Part shown: positions 9,075-17,314 of the stretch, piece by piece
How positions within the stretch are numbered: the stretch's first letter is position 1
Layout of the letters: the number at the start of each line of letters is the position of its first letter
From: an uncultured bacterium
GTDB lineage: Bacteria > Vulcanimicrobiota > Vulcanimicrobiia > Vulcanimicrobiales > Vulcanimicrobiaceae
Length of the DNA: 53,794 bases
Assembly (NCBI GenBank): GCA_903829325.1
Contig: CAIKPM010000002.1
Coordinates: 1-53,794 of the forward strand
Direction: 5' to 3'
The notes under the pieces: generated by a model
What the model saw: the letters and a program-made list of their open reading frames with translations, nothing else
What the model was told of the DNA's origin: nothing
Database searches by the model: none
Position numbers and translations under genes: made by a program

Positions 9075-10463
9075 ATGGTTGTATCTGCATCGCGTCCGCC
9101 CGCCCTGAAGCCGCCCGTCTCGGCCGCTGATCTTGAGCATCGATCACTCAGAGGCGGGGAGTTCTGGCGGGCGATCCCGGCTTATAGCAGCATTGACGAG
9201 CCGACCTTCCTCAATCACATCTGGCAAGGCCAGCATTCGGTCAAAACCCCTGATGAGTTATTGGCGACGATCACCGGACTCGTGCCGGACGCATTCATTG
9301 AGGATGTCCGCGCTGGATTTGCGCGCGCACCGATGGCAGTACGACTTTCGCCGTATGTGATCGCCTCGATTAACTGGCAGCAGCCTGAGCAAGATCCAAT
9401 TCGGCGGCAATTCCTTCCGCTGGGCTCGACGCTCGAGCAAGATCACCCGATGCTAACCTTAGACTCCTTGCACGAGCAGCAAGACGCACCAGTGCCGGGA
9501 TTGACCCATCGCTATCACGATAAGGCTCTGTTTCTGCCCTTGAATACCTGTCCGGTTTATTGCCGATTTTGCACCCGCTCTTACGCGATTGGCAGTGACA
9601 CCGCGATCGTTGATAAGGTCGACTTGCATCCTGATCGCGAGCGTTGGCAGGCCGCGTTTGATTATATTGCGTCACGTCCTGAATTAGAAGATATCGTTAT
9701 TTCAGGTGGAGATGCGTATCAACTGCCGCCGAAACATATTACGACTATTGGCGAAGCGTTATTAGGTATTGAACACGTACGCCGCTTACGTTTTGCGACC
9801 AAAGGTTTGGCTGTGATGCCAAGCAAGATTTTAACCGATTCAGCTTGGGTTGATGCGATCAGTGGTGTTGTGGCGCACGGCCGCAGCCTGAATAAAGATG
9901 TTGTTATTCATACGCATTTTAATCATCCAAACGAAATCAGCGAAATAACGCAAAAAGCGGCTAATGTACTTTTCCAGCGTGGTATTACGATTCGCAATCA
10001 AACCGTCTTAATACGTGGGGTTAATGATACTGAGGCAACGATGCTTTTGCTGGTGCGCCGTTTGTCGTACCTCAATATTCATCCATATTATGTCTATATG
10101 CACGATCTTGTTCGTGGCGTTGAAGACCTGCGCACTTCGCTTGCACAAGCTCAAGAACTCGAGCAAGCCATTCGAGGTGCGACGGCCGGATTCAATACCC
10201 CGATGTTTGTTTGTGACGCACCGGGTGGCGGTGGCAAGCGCGACGTGCACGGTTACGCGTATTATGATCGCGAAAACGGGATATCGGTTTTTCGTGCACC
10301 AAGCGTGAAACCAGGGCAATTATTTTGCTATTTCGATCCGCTTGCAGGTTTGAGTGCCGCAGCACAAGCACGCTGGCAAGATCCGACTGAACGCGCCGCG
10401 ATGATTGTTGCCGCGCTGCATCAGGCCGGCGGCGAATTGCAGGGCGGGCCGTCGATCAAATAA
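9075..10463 (+). CDS. kamA: lysine 2,3-aminomutase (KamA family radical SAM)
   Basis: A 462-residue radical-SAM, PLP-dependent aminomutase converting L-lysine to L-beta-lysine. The iron-sulfur cluster motif is CPVYCRFC (Cys159, 163, 166). The PLP lysine is Lys388 in DAPGGGGK. The two aspartates that hold the lysine side-chain amino group in the clostridial enzyme have counterparts at Asp344 (MHDLVRGVED) and Asp381, favouring lysine over glutamate as substrate. ATG 9075 is used; TTG 9057 is an alternative start. No beta-lysine acetyltransferase (AblB) or EF-P gene lies nearby, so the fate of beta-lysine (osmolyte or lysine fermentation) is open. Its end overlaps the convergent glycosyltransferase by 43 bases. 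Confidence 0.9.
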   Translation: MVVSASRPPALKPPVSAADLEHRSLRGGEFWRAIPAYSSIDEPTFLNHIWQGQHSVKTPDELLATITGLVPDAFIEDVRAGFARAPMAVRLSPYVIASINWQQPEQDPIRRQFLPLGSTLEQDHPMLTLDSLHEQQDAPVPGLTHRYHDKALFLPLNTCPVYCRFCTRSYAIGSDTAIVDKVDLHPDRERWQAAFDYIASRPELEDIVISGGDAYQLPPKHITTIGEALLGIEHVRRLRFATKGLAVMPSKILTDSAWVDAISGVVAHGRSLNKDVVIHTHFNHPNEISEITQKAANVLFQRGITIRNQTVLIRGVNDTEATMLLLVRRLSYLNIHPYYVYMHDLVRGVEDLRTSLAQAQELEQAIRGATAGFNTPMFVCDAPGGGGKRDVHGYAYYDRENGISVFRAPSVKPGQLFCYFDPLAGLSAAAQARWQDPTERAAMIVAALHQAGGELQGGPSIK

Positions 10464-12112
10464 AGCGCGTCTTTGAGTGAGCTGGCCAGCAGGCGACGAC
10501 GTCGCCCATAGGTTGGGTCGTGGCTGGGGCGTTGGAGGGGCGCCACCAGGAGCACGCGCGGAGCCGCGCACAGCACCAAGGCGGGCTTGTTCTGAGGCAG
10601 AGGTGCGAGCGTGTCGGGCGAGGCGAGCACGGCAATCGGGGGTTGGGTGTAAAACATGAGCGCGTTTTCCCCGCCGACACTTTGCAAGGCAATCACGTCA
10701 TTCGCTTGGCGGACTTGCATGATGATTTTGGCCAGCGGGGGGATAGGCTTAAATTGTTCTGCCTGAGCTAAGCCCGCAAACGCAATAATGAGCATCGCGG
10801 CGATCGTCCCGGCTCCAAAGCAATACGGTGCCCAGCGTGCATACCGCCGGCGGCGCAGGGCGAGGACACCCGCGCCCGTCCCCAGCCCAATCGCGAGTAC
10901 CGCATCGATTGCCGTATGCGAGAGACTCTTGAGTGCACCGCTCATATTGAGGTGGTGAGCATAGATGATGAGTCCCAGGGCCAGGGCCAGCAGGCTGAGT
11001 GGTATCGTTGCCGCCGCGATGAGCACGTGACGCCGTCGGCGCTGTTCAAGCGCCTGTTCTAGCCAGACTGCACAGAGCAAGGCCATGCCTGGTGCGCAGA
11101 GTGCCACGTAGTTCGGGAGCTTGGTTTTGGCAAAGCTGAAAAAAAGAAACGGCACAATCGTCCAGACAAACCCGAAGCGGGTGAGGGTGCTACTGTTGCC
11201 GTTTGCGCTGACCGGTGCGCCTGGTCGTGCTTGCCAGAGTGCCGGGAGAAGAAACGACGTCCAAGGCAACGCGCCCAAGAGCACGACGGGCACATAGTAC
11301 CAAAACGGCCCGGTCTGATTTTCGATGGTGCCGAGATAACGCCCAAAAGTATAATGCAGGATCAGCTCGCTGAGACCGTGCGAACCCGTTGCAATACCCA
11401 ACAAGAGATACCACGGCAGACTGATGCACAAGAATGCGCCCGCAGCTACCAGCAATGGCAGGGGAGCTGGACGAACGAGGGAGTGAAAACGTCGCTCCCA
11501 GAGCCCCCAGGGAATCAGGATCAAAAGTGGGATCAGCAGAGCAACCAGGCCTTTGGTGAGCACTCCAAGCGCGGCGCACATCGCTGCGAAGATTGCGCTG
11601 GCCGCGCGCTTTCCCGGGGTCGTTGTCGGCCACACGGCGATGAAGCCACTAAGGGTTGTGAGCATGACGAATACATCGAGGAGTGCGTCCATGCTCGCAA
11701 AGCGCCCTAAGACGGCCTGCAGCAACATCGTGGCCAGAATGCAAGCGGCGTAACGCGCGGTTTGACTGCGGGTATAGCCGCGGACAAACATTGCGAGCGC
11801 GCCGCTCATGACGATGGTTGCAATGGCAGAAGGCAGGCGATACGCAAAACTGCTCTCGCTGCCCCAGATCTTGGCTGCGCCAGCCGCAAGCCAAAAATAG
11901 AGCGGCGGCTGGATATACCATGCCGCGCTATTGAGGTGCATGACAATGGCGTCATGGCTGAGCAAAATTTCGCGGGCGACTTCACTATAGGCAGTTTCAC
12001 TGTTGTCCCAGAGTGTGCCGAGCCAGAGGCCAGGCACGGTCACCAGTGCTGCAACCAAGGCGCCAAAGAGGCCAACGCGGAGAAAGACGTTCACCCTGCT
12101 CGAGGTACGCAC
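10421..12112 (-). CDS. ArnT/PMT-like glycosyltransferase (GT39/GT83 type)
   Basis: A 563-residue polytopic membrane protein with about a dozen hydrophobic segments. The N-terminal extracytoplasmic loop carries the expected acidic motif LWDNSETAYSEVAREIL (Asp36, Glu39). PPLYFW and RLPSA also match the family that moves a sugar from a lipid-phosphate carrier to lipid A, protein or another acceptor. Start taken as GTG 12112, whose ribosome-binding site is weak. Divergent from the heme operon, with only 71 bases between them. Acceptor and sugar are unknown; lipid A modification is plausible since the organism appears to make LPS. Confidence 0.85.
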   Translation of the reverse strand: MRTSSRVNVFLRVGLFGALVAALVTVPGLWLGTLWDNSETAYSEVAREILLSHDAIVMHLNSAAWYIQPPLYFWLAAGAAKIWGSESSFAYRLPSAIATIVMSGALAMFVRGYTRSQTARYAACILATMLLQAVLGRFASMDALLDVFVMLTTLSGFIAVWPTTTPGKRAASAIFAAMCAALGVLTKGLVALLIPLLILIPWGLWERRFHSLVRPAPLPLLVAAGAFLCISLPWYLLLGIATGSHGLSELILHYTFGRYLGTIENQTGPFWYYVPVVLLGALPWTSFLLPALWQARPGAPVSANGNSSTLTRFGFVWTIVPFLFFSFAKTKLPNYVALCAPGMALLCAVWLEQALEQRRRRHVLIAAATIPLSLLALALGLIIYAHHLNMSGALKSLSHTAIDAVLAIGLGTGAGVLALRRRRYARWAPYCFGAGTIAAMLIIAFAGLAQAEQFKPIPPLAKIIMQVRQANDVIALQSVGGENALMFYTQPPIAVLASPDTLAPLPQNKPALVLCAAPRVLLVAPLQRPSHDPTYGRRRRLLASSLKDALYLIDGPPCNSPPA

Positions 12113-12183
12113 TCAACGTTCGAGCAGCCTGTCGAATACTTCGAGGAGGAAGTGGGCTACGCGAGAAGGCCCCTGAAGACGCT

Positions 12184-14151
12184 ATGTATCCAATTTCTTT
12201 GCATCTTGCCGAACGAGCGGTGCTCGTTGTCGGCGGTGGCCCTGTGGCGCAACGGCGCTTGCTTGGGCTTCTCGAGGCCGGGGCCAAAGTAACCGTTGTA
12301 GCCCTGAACGCCACAGATATCATTCAGGCTCTTGCTCACGAAGAGCGGGTCGTTTTCGTGCAACGTGCTTTTCTCGCGAGTGACGTTGCCGGTATGGCCT
12401 TGGTTTTTGCGTGTACGAATGATCTTGCAACGAACCGAGCCGTCCGTGCCGCAGCGCACGCCGCGCAAATTTTTTGCAACGACGCGGCTGAACACGAACA
12501 GGGCGATTTCGTCGTTCCCGCCATTCATCGCGTCGGGCCGTTGACGTTTACCGTCGAGACGCAAGGTAGCTCGCCGAGCTTTGCGAAGCGACTCCGCGCC
12601 GAACTAGAACAGCATTTTGGCCAGGCGTACGGCCGCGCCGGTGAAGCGCTCGCCCAGATACGGGAGCTGGTAAAAGCGACGATTCCCCTCGAGCGACGGG
12701 CTGCCGTCATGGAGCGGCTAGCCGCTCACTCGGTGGCGGAACTCGCGGCGATGCATTTGGGTGACTTGGAGAATGCGGTTGAAGCCGCTTATCAGGCGGA
12801 GCTGCACGACGAGGGAAGCTTGGGAACGTTTCGGCCCCAGGCGCGCGTCTGTGCGACCCGTGCGAGCGCCCTGGCTTTGACCCAGACTCGCCAAGTGAGT
12901 GCGCGACTCGCCTTGGAAGGGGTTGCGTCAACCTTGCTGACCGTGACCTCGACGGGTGATCGCGTGACCGATCGTCCTTTAACTGAAATCGGTACTTCGG
13001 TTTTTACGAGTGAACTCGAGCATGCGCTGCGCGAACGCCGTGCTGATTACGCGGTGCACTCGTGCAAAGATTTGCCGAGTACGCTGCCGTCCGATTGCAC
13101 GATTGCGGCTATCACCCAGCGCGTTGATGCCCGCGATATGTTCTGCTCGGAAGTCTACCCCACGTTTGCCGATTTGCCGGCAGGCGCACGCATCGGCACG
13201 TCGAGTCCCCGCCGCCGCGCGCAGCTATTAGCGTTGCGCCCGGATGTGGTTTGTGTGGATTTGCGTGGCAATATCGATACACGCTTGCGCCTCCTGCGCG
13301 AAGGCCATGCCGACGCGATCGTGCTTGCTGCTGCCGGCCTAGAGCGTCTGGGGCTGCGTGCGCGGTATATGTCGGCGTTTACGCTCGAGGAGTGCATCCC
13401 CGCGGTTGGTCAAGGCGCCCTCGCGATCGAAACGCGTACCGATGACCCGGCGTGGGTGGCGGTGTTGCAGCAAGCATTGTCCGACCCGGCGACCCACCTC
13501 GCGGTCTTGGCTGAGCGGGCGTTTTTAGCCGAGGTCAAAGGCGGTTGCCATCTGCCGGTGGGAGCGCACGCGCGCTATGAGACGGATGGTCGGCTGCAAT
13601 TGGAGGCGATTATCTTAGCCGCTGACGGGAGTGCGCAAGTTCGTGATACTCGCTCGGTGGTGCTCTCGGGAGAACACGTGGCCGCTTGCGCCCAGGCCGA
13701 GCGTTTGGGACGCACGCTGGCTCGGGCTTTACTCGATAATGGAGGACAAGCGCTTTTGGTCGCGTCGCAGCCTGCTGAGTTACCGCCGTTGCATGGAAAG
13801 CGAATTTTGTTGGGGCGGACGCAAGATCGCCGCAGTCGCATTGCACTCGCTCTGCAAGAGATCGGCGCAGAAGTGCTTGAGATCGGCGAAGGCGAGCGCG
13901 ATGACCATGACCTCGACGCTGCTCCGATCGATGCAATTTTATTTCCCTCGAGCGGCTCGGTTGCGGTGATTGCTGCTCGTACGTCGGCACTGTTTCACGC
14001 TTCGGCTGGCACCGTCGTTGTCGCCATGGGGCCTGCTTCCGCGGAAGCGGCGACGGCTGCGGGCTTTCCGCCGCACACGGTATCGCCCAAGCCTGATATT
14101 GCAACGTTTGTGCAGACGGTGACGACCACGTTGCTGGGGCAAGCGCGATGA
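12184..14151 (+). CDS. hemC: fusion: precorrin-2 dehydrogenase-like + hydroxymethylbilane synthase + HemD-like
   Basis: A 655-residue three-domain protein. Residues 1-210 are a CysG-N/Met8-like domain with the NAD motif VLVVGGGPVAQRR and the later SSPSFAKRLR segment. Residues 219-525 are porphobilinogen deaminase: HSCKDLP with catalytic Asp296, SSPRRRAQL, RGNIDTRL, and the dipyrromethane-bearing Cys455 in KGGCHLPVG. Residues 537-655 resemble half of a uroporphyrinogen-III synthase. In the first domain, the Asp expected three residues after the conserved Asn99 is Ala102, so dehydrogenase activity is doubtful. The frame is open upstream to 12013, but ATG 12184 fits the CysG N-terminus; the Shine-Dalgarno is poor. 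First gene of the operon; overlaps hemB by four bases. Confidence 0.9.
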   Translation: MYPISLHLAERAVLVVGGGPVAQRRLLGLLEAGAKVTVVALNATDIIQALAHEERVVFVQRAFLASDVAGMALVFACTNDLATNRAVRAAAHAAQIFCNDAAEHEQGDFVVPAIHRVGPLTFTVETQGSSPSFAKRLRAELEQHFGQAYGRAGEALAQIRELVKATIPLERRAAVMERLAAHSVAELAAMHLGDLENAVEAAYQAELHDEGSLGTFRPQARVCATRASALALTQTRQVSARLALEGVASTLLTVTSTGDRVTDRPLTEIGTSVFTSELEHALRERRADYAVHSCKDLPSTLPSDCTIAAITQRVDARDMFCSEVYPTFADLPAGARIGTSSPRRRAQLLALRPDVVCVDLRGNIDTRLRLLREGHADAIVLAAAGLERLGLRARYMSAFTLEECIPAVGQGALAIETRTDDPAWVAVLQQALSDPATHLAVLAERAFLAEVKGGCHLPVGAHARYETDGRLQLEAIILAADGSAQVRDTRSVVLSGEHVAACAQAERLGRTLARALLDNGGQALLVASQPAELPPLHGKRILLGRTQDRRSRIALALQEIGAEVLEIGEGERDDHDLDAAPIDAILFPSSGSVAVIAARTSALFHASAGTVVVAMGPASAEAATAAGFPPHTVSPKPDIATFVQTVTTTLLGQAR

Positions 14152-15122
14152 TGCATTTCGAGCGCCCGCGTCGCTTACGGCGCAGCAACGCCTTGCGGGA
14201 GATGGTGCGCGAACATCGCGTGAATCTCGCTGGTTTGATTCAACCCTTGTTTATTTCGGAGACGCTCGTTGGTCGTGCCGCGGTCGCGAGCATGCCTGGT
14301 ATTGATCAACTTTCGCTTGAGGCCGCGATTGATGAAGCGGCGAGGTTATCGAAGCTCGGTATTCATGGGGTTTTGCTTTTCGGGTTGCCTGCCCATAAAG
14401 ATGCGTTCGCTTCGTCTGCGGCGGATCCCGAGGGTATTATCCAGCGCGCGATTCGCGGAATCAAACAGCGCTGTCCCGAGATGCTCGTTCTGACGGATTT
14501 GTGTCATTGCGAATATACCGATCACGGGCATTGCGGGATTTTAGATGAGCGCGGTGACGTGGATAATGATGCCACGCTCGAGTTGCTAGCACGGACTGCC
14601 GTAAGCTACGCGCGTGCGGGGGCGGATGTGATTGCGCCTTCGGATATGATGGATGGGCGGATTGCCGTTATTCGGCAAGCGCTTGATGCAGCTGGATTTG
14701 TTTCGCTTGCGCTCATGTCGTATGCGGTGAAATATGCCTCGGCGTTCTATGGGCCTTTTCGTGATGCTGCACAATCCGCACCAAGCTTTGGTGATCGACG
14801 CAGCTATCAGATGGATGCCGGCAACGTACGTGAAGCACTGCGTGAAGCGCGAATCGATGCTGAAGAAGGCGCTGATATTCTGATTGTCAAGCCGGCTCTG
14901 GCGTATCTCGATGTGGTGCGAGCAATTGTGGAAGTGAGCGAATTACCGGTGGCGGTTTATAATGTGAGCGGCGAATATGCGATGGTGAAAGCTGCAAGCG
15001 CTCAAGGTTGGATTGATGAAGAACGAATTGTTGACGAAATGTTTACGAGCTTCGCGCGGGCTGGCGCATCGATGATTATTAGCTATTTTGCGGCGTCGTA
15101 TCTCGAGAGGCAGCAGCGATGA
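14148..15122 (+). CDS. hemB: porphobilinogen synthase (delta-aminolevulinic acid dehydratase)
   Basis: A 324-residue HemB condensing two 5-aminolevulinate molecules to porphobilinogen. Active-site lysines are Lys195 (SYAVKYAS) and Lys248 (LIVKPALAYLD). The zinc triad Cys119, Cys121 and Cys129 (DLCHCEYTDHGHCG) is intact, so this is a zinc-dependent form rather than the magnesium-only type. ATG 14148 overlaps the preceding stop; a second ATG follows at 14151. The stop overlaps the hemL start as ATGA. Confidence 0.97.
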   Translation: MMHFERPRRLRRSNALREMVREHRVNLAGLIQPLFISETLVGRAAVASMPGIDQLSLEAAIDEAARLSKLGIHGVLLFGLPAHKDAFASSAADPEGIIQRAIRGIKQRCPEMLVLTDLCHCEYTDHGHCGILDERGDVDNDATLELLARTAVSYARAGADVIAPSDMMDGRIAVIRQALDAAGFVSLALMSYAVKYASAFYGPFRDAAQSAPSFGDRRSYQMDAGNVREALREARIDAEEGADILIVKPALAYLDVVRAIVEVSELPVAVYNVSGEYAMVKAASAQGWIDEERIVDEMFTSFARAGASMIISYFAASYLERQQR

Positions 15123-16438
15123 TTGATGCGCGACGTTCGGTCACCGAATCTGTACTGGCGTTCGATGCGGCTTGTCGGCGTATCCCCGGCGGGGTTAATT
15201 CGCCAGTGCGCGCTTTTCGCGCTGTAGGTGGCGTTCCGATTTTTGTTGAGCGCGCGCACGGCGCTCGCTTTATTGATGTCGATGGAAATCAATACATCGA
15301 TTACGTGATGTCGTGGGGTCCGTTAATTTTAGGGCATGCCCCGCCGGCGGTGGTCGAAGCGATTATGCGCGCCGCTGCGCTGGGAACGAGCTACGGTGCT
15401 CCTACGAAAGCTGAAACGACTTTGGCTGAATTAGTGGCGAGTCGTTTGCCCTCGATCGAGCGCATTCGCTTTGTCTCGAGCGGCACCGAGGCAACGATGA
15501 GCGCGGTTCGACTCGCGCGCGGTTACACGAAGCGTGATCTCATCATAAAGTTTGCAGGCTGCTATCATGGTCATGCAGATGCATTTCTTATTTCCGCCGG
15601 AAGCGGTGCGCTCACCAATGGTGTCCCCAGTTCACCGGGTGTACCGGCTAGTGTTGCGGCGCAAACGCTTGTCTTACCGTATAATGATATCGATGCACTG
15701 ACATCTGCTTTCGCGGAATACCCAGAGCAGATTGCGGCGGTTATTGTTGAGCCTTACGTTGGCAATATGGGGCTCGTCTTACCGAAGCCCGGCTTTCTCC
15801 ATGCGCTGCGTGACCTGACCTCTACCGAAGGCGCCGTCTTGATTTTCGATGAGGTCATGACCGGGTTTCGCGTCGATCACGGTGGCGTTCAAACGCGCGA
15901 GGGCATTAGCCCTGATCTGACCACCCTGGGCAAGATTCTCGGTGGTGGGCTACCGATTGGCGCGTTTGGCGGCAAGGCGGAGATTATGGCGCATTTATCG
16001 CCTGAAGGCCCCGTGTACCAGGCAGGGACGCTTTCGGGTAATCCGATCGCGACCGCAGCAGGAATCGCCACGCTTCAGGCTCTCGATGCGCCTGGGGTGT
16101 ACGATCGCCTAGAAAATATCACGGGTCGCTTGCTCGATGGCTTGTCGGCGGCTTTTCGCAAGCATGGCGTTGCCCATCGGGCGGCGCGGGTGGGGTCGAT
16201 GTTCGGCTTCTTTTTGAGCGAGCAACCGGTAGTTGATCTTGTCTCAGCACAAGCTGCGGACACCGCCCAGTACGCAACGCTCTTCCATGCCTTGCTGGCG
16301 CGCGGCGTGTATTTTGCACCGTCGCAATTTGAAGCGGGCTTTGTTTCGCTCGCTCACGACGAAGCGACGATTGATGCCACGCTGCATGCCGTCGATGATG
16401 CTCTGCGCGAAACCTGCGGACAACCAACACGTTCTTAA
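15119..16438 (+). CDS. hemL: glutamate-1-semialdehyde 2,1-aminomutase
   Basis: A 439-residue PLP enzyme turning glutamate-1-semialdehyde into 5-aminolevulinate. Key features are IPGGVNSPVRAF near the N-terminus, SSGTEATMSAVRLAR (120-134), FDEVMTGFR and PLP-binding Lys272 in TLGKILGGGLPIGAFGG. Works directly after HemA, encoded two genes downstream, so the operon holds the complete C5 route. ATG 15119 overlaps the hemB stop by four bases. Confidence 0.97.
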   Translation: MIDARRSVTESVLAFDAACRRIPGGVNSPVRAFRAVGGVPIFVERAHGARFIDVDGNQYIDYVMSWGPLILGHAPPAVVEAIMRAAALGTSYGAPTKAETTLAELVASRLPSIERIRFVSSGTEATMSAVRLARGYTKRDLIIKFAGCYHGHADAFLISAGSGALTNGVPSSPGVPASVAAQTLVLPYNDIDALTSAFAEYPEQIAAVIVEPYVGNMGLVLPKPGFLHALRDLTSTEGAVLIFDEVMTGFRVDHGGVQTREGISPDLTTLGKILGGGLPIGAFGGKAEIMAHLSPEGPVYQAGTLSGNPIATAAGIATLQALDAPGVYDRLENITGRLLDGLSAAFRKHGVAHRAARVGSMFGFFLSEQPVVDLVSAQAADTAQYATLFHALLARGVYFAPSQFEAGFVSLAHDEATIDATLHAVDDALRETCGQPTRS

Positions 16439-16498
16439 ACCACACACTTGTGTCGCCGTGACAAAGAAGGTGAGCGTGACGTTCTAACTGGGTGCGCT

Positions 16499-17254
16499 AT
16501 GCAGCGGACGGAAGATTCGTCACTCCAGGCGGTTCTTTACATCGATGGAGCCCAGCCACAACCCCCCGTGCGGCGGCCGCCAAACCGGCGTTGGCTCGTC
16601 CTGCTCTGTGGAGCTGTCGTGCTCGCTTTGGCCGCAGCACTACGCTTGGGTCTGGTTCATCAGCTTCTCCCGACGCCTCCCGTCGCGGTGCAGACGGTGC
16701 AGCCAAAGCCCCAGGCCACTCCTTCGGTTACTCCTTCGCCGCAGCGGACCGCATCGGCGCGGGTTGCTCATCTGCAAACCGTTCGCCCGGTCTTCCGCCC
16801 CACCGTCATGCAATCTCCGCATGTCGCCGCATCTCCGCGGGTGCCAGCATCGCCCAAGCCGACGCCAAAGTCCCATCTGGCGCTGACGCCGAAGTCACTT
16901 GCGCGCCGGCAGCCCACGGTGGTGCATCGGACTGTGGTGCACGTTGCTCCCCCTGCTCCTGTGGCTGTTCACGCGGTTGTTGTGCCACGCGTTGTAAGGG
17001 CCAGCGATGCAGAGCCGGTGATCACTCGCTTCTTTGTCGCGCCGGATCACATTGTGGCGGGGGCGACGGCGACGGTGTGTGTCTTGGCTCAACACGCGAG
17101 CCAGCTAGCACTTTCGGGGATCGGCGAAGTCAACGCGCAGTATTTGAGCTGTCGCCGGGTTCATCCAGCCGCAAGTACGGTCTACACGGCCTGGGCGGTG
17201 AATCCGCTTGGGACTACCGTCACCCAGAGCGTGAAGCTTACGGTCGCGCCCTAG
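16499..17254 (+). CDS. unknown membrane-anchored protein, Pro-rich linker and C-terminal Ig-like domain
   Basis: I do not recognise this 251-residue protein as a named family. It has a short cytoplasmic N-terminus, one membrane helix (residues about 32-53), a long Pro/Ala/Val/His-rich extended linker (about 57-165), and a C-terminal domain (about 170-251) resembling a bacterial Ig-like fold, with two cysteines (in TVCVLAQ and LSCRRV) that could form a disulfide. The likely topology is inner-membrane with the domain outside the cytoplasm. ATG 16499 is chosen because it is the only ATG near the start; TTG 16448 is the other option. It sits between hemL and hemA on the same strand. A link to heme handling is only a guess from position. 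Confidence 0.7.
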   Translation: MQRTEDSSLQAVLYIDGAQPQPPVRRPPNRRWLVLLCGAVVLALAAALRLGLVHQLLPTPPVAVQTVQPKPQATPSVTPSPQRTASARVAHLQTVRPVFRPTVMQSPHVAASPRVPASPKPTPKSHLALTPKSLARRQPTVVHRTVVHVAPPAPVAVHAVVVPRVVRASDAEPVITRFFVAPDHIVAGATATVCVLAQHASQLALSGIGEVNAQYLSCRRVHPAASTVYTAWAVNPLGTTVTQSVKLTVAP

Positions 17255-17259
17255 GGGGT

Positions 17260-17280
17260 CGATTCGCTGGTCGCGAATCG
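17260..17280 (+). other. intercistronic hairpin upstream of hemA
   Basis: CGATTCGC (17260-17267) and GCGAATCG (17273-17280) form an eight-pair perfect stem with a five-base loop, six bases after the stop of the unknown membrane protein and 34 bases before the hemA start. No T-run follows closely (GTGTTTTCTT begins about 17 bases on). It may be an RNA-processing or stability element or a weak terminator setting hemA expression apart from hemL. Confidence 0.45.
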
Positions 17281-17314
17281 CCACCCAGCCTAGCGTGTTT
17301 TCTTAGAGGGTCTC

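Noticed and set aside
12013-12183. 171-base upstream extension of the HemC fusion
   Set aside because: Arg-rich, antisense to the glycosyltransferase gene, and not like CysG; ATG 12184 gives the proper domain start.
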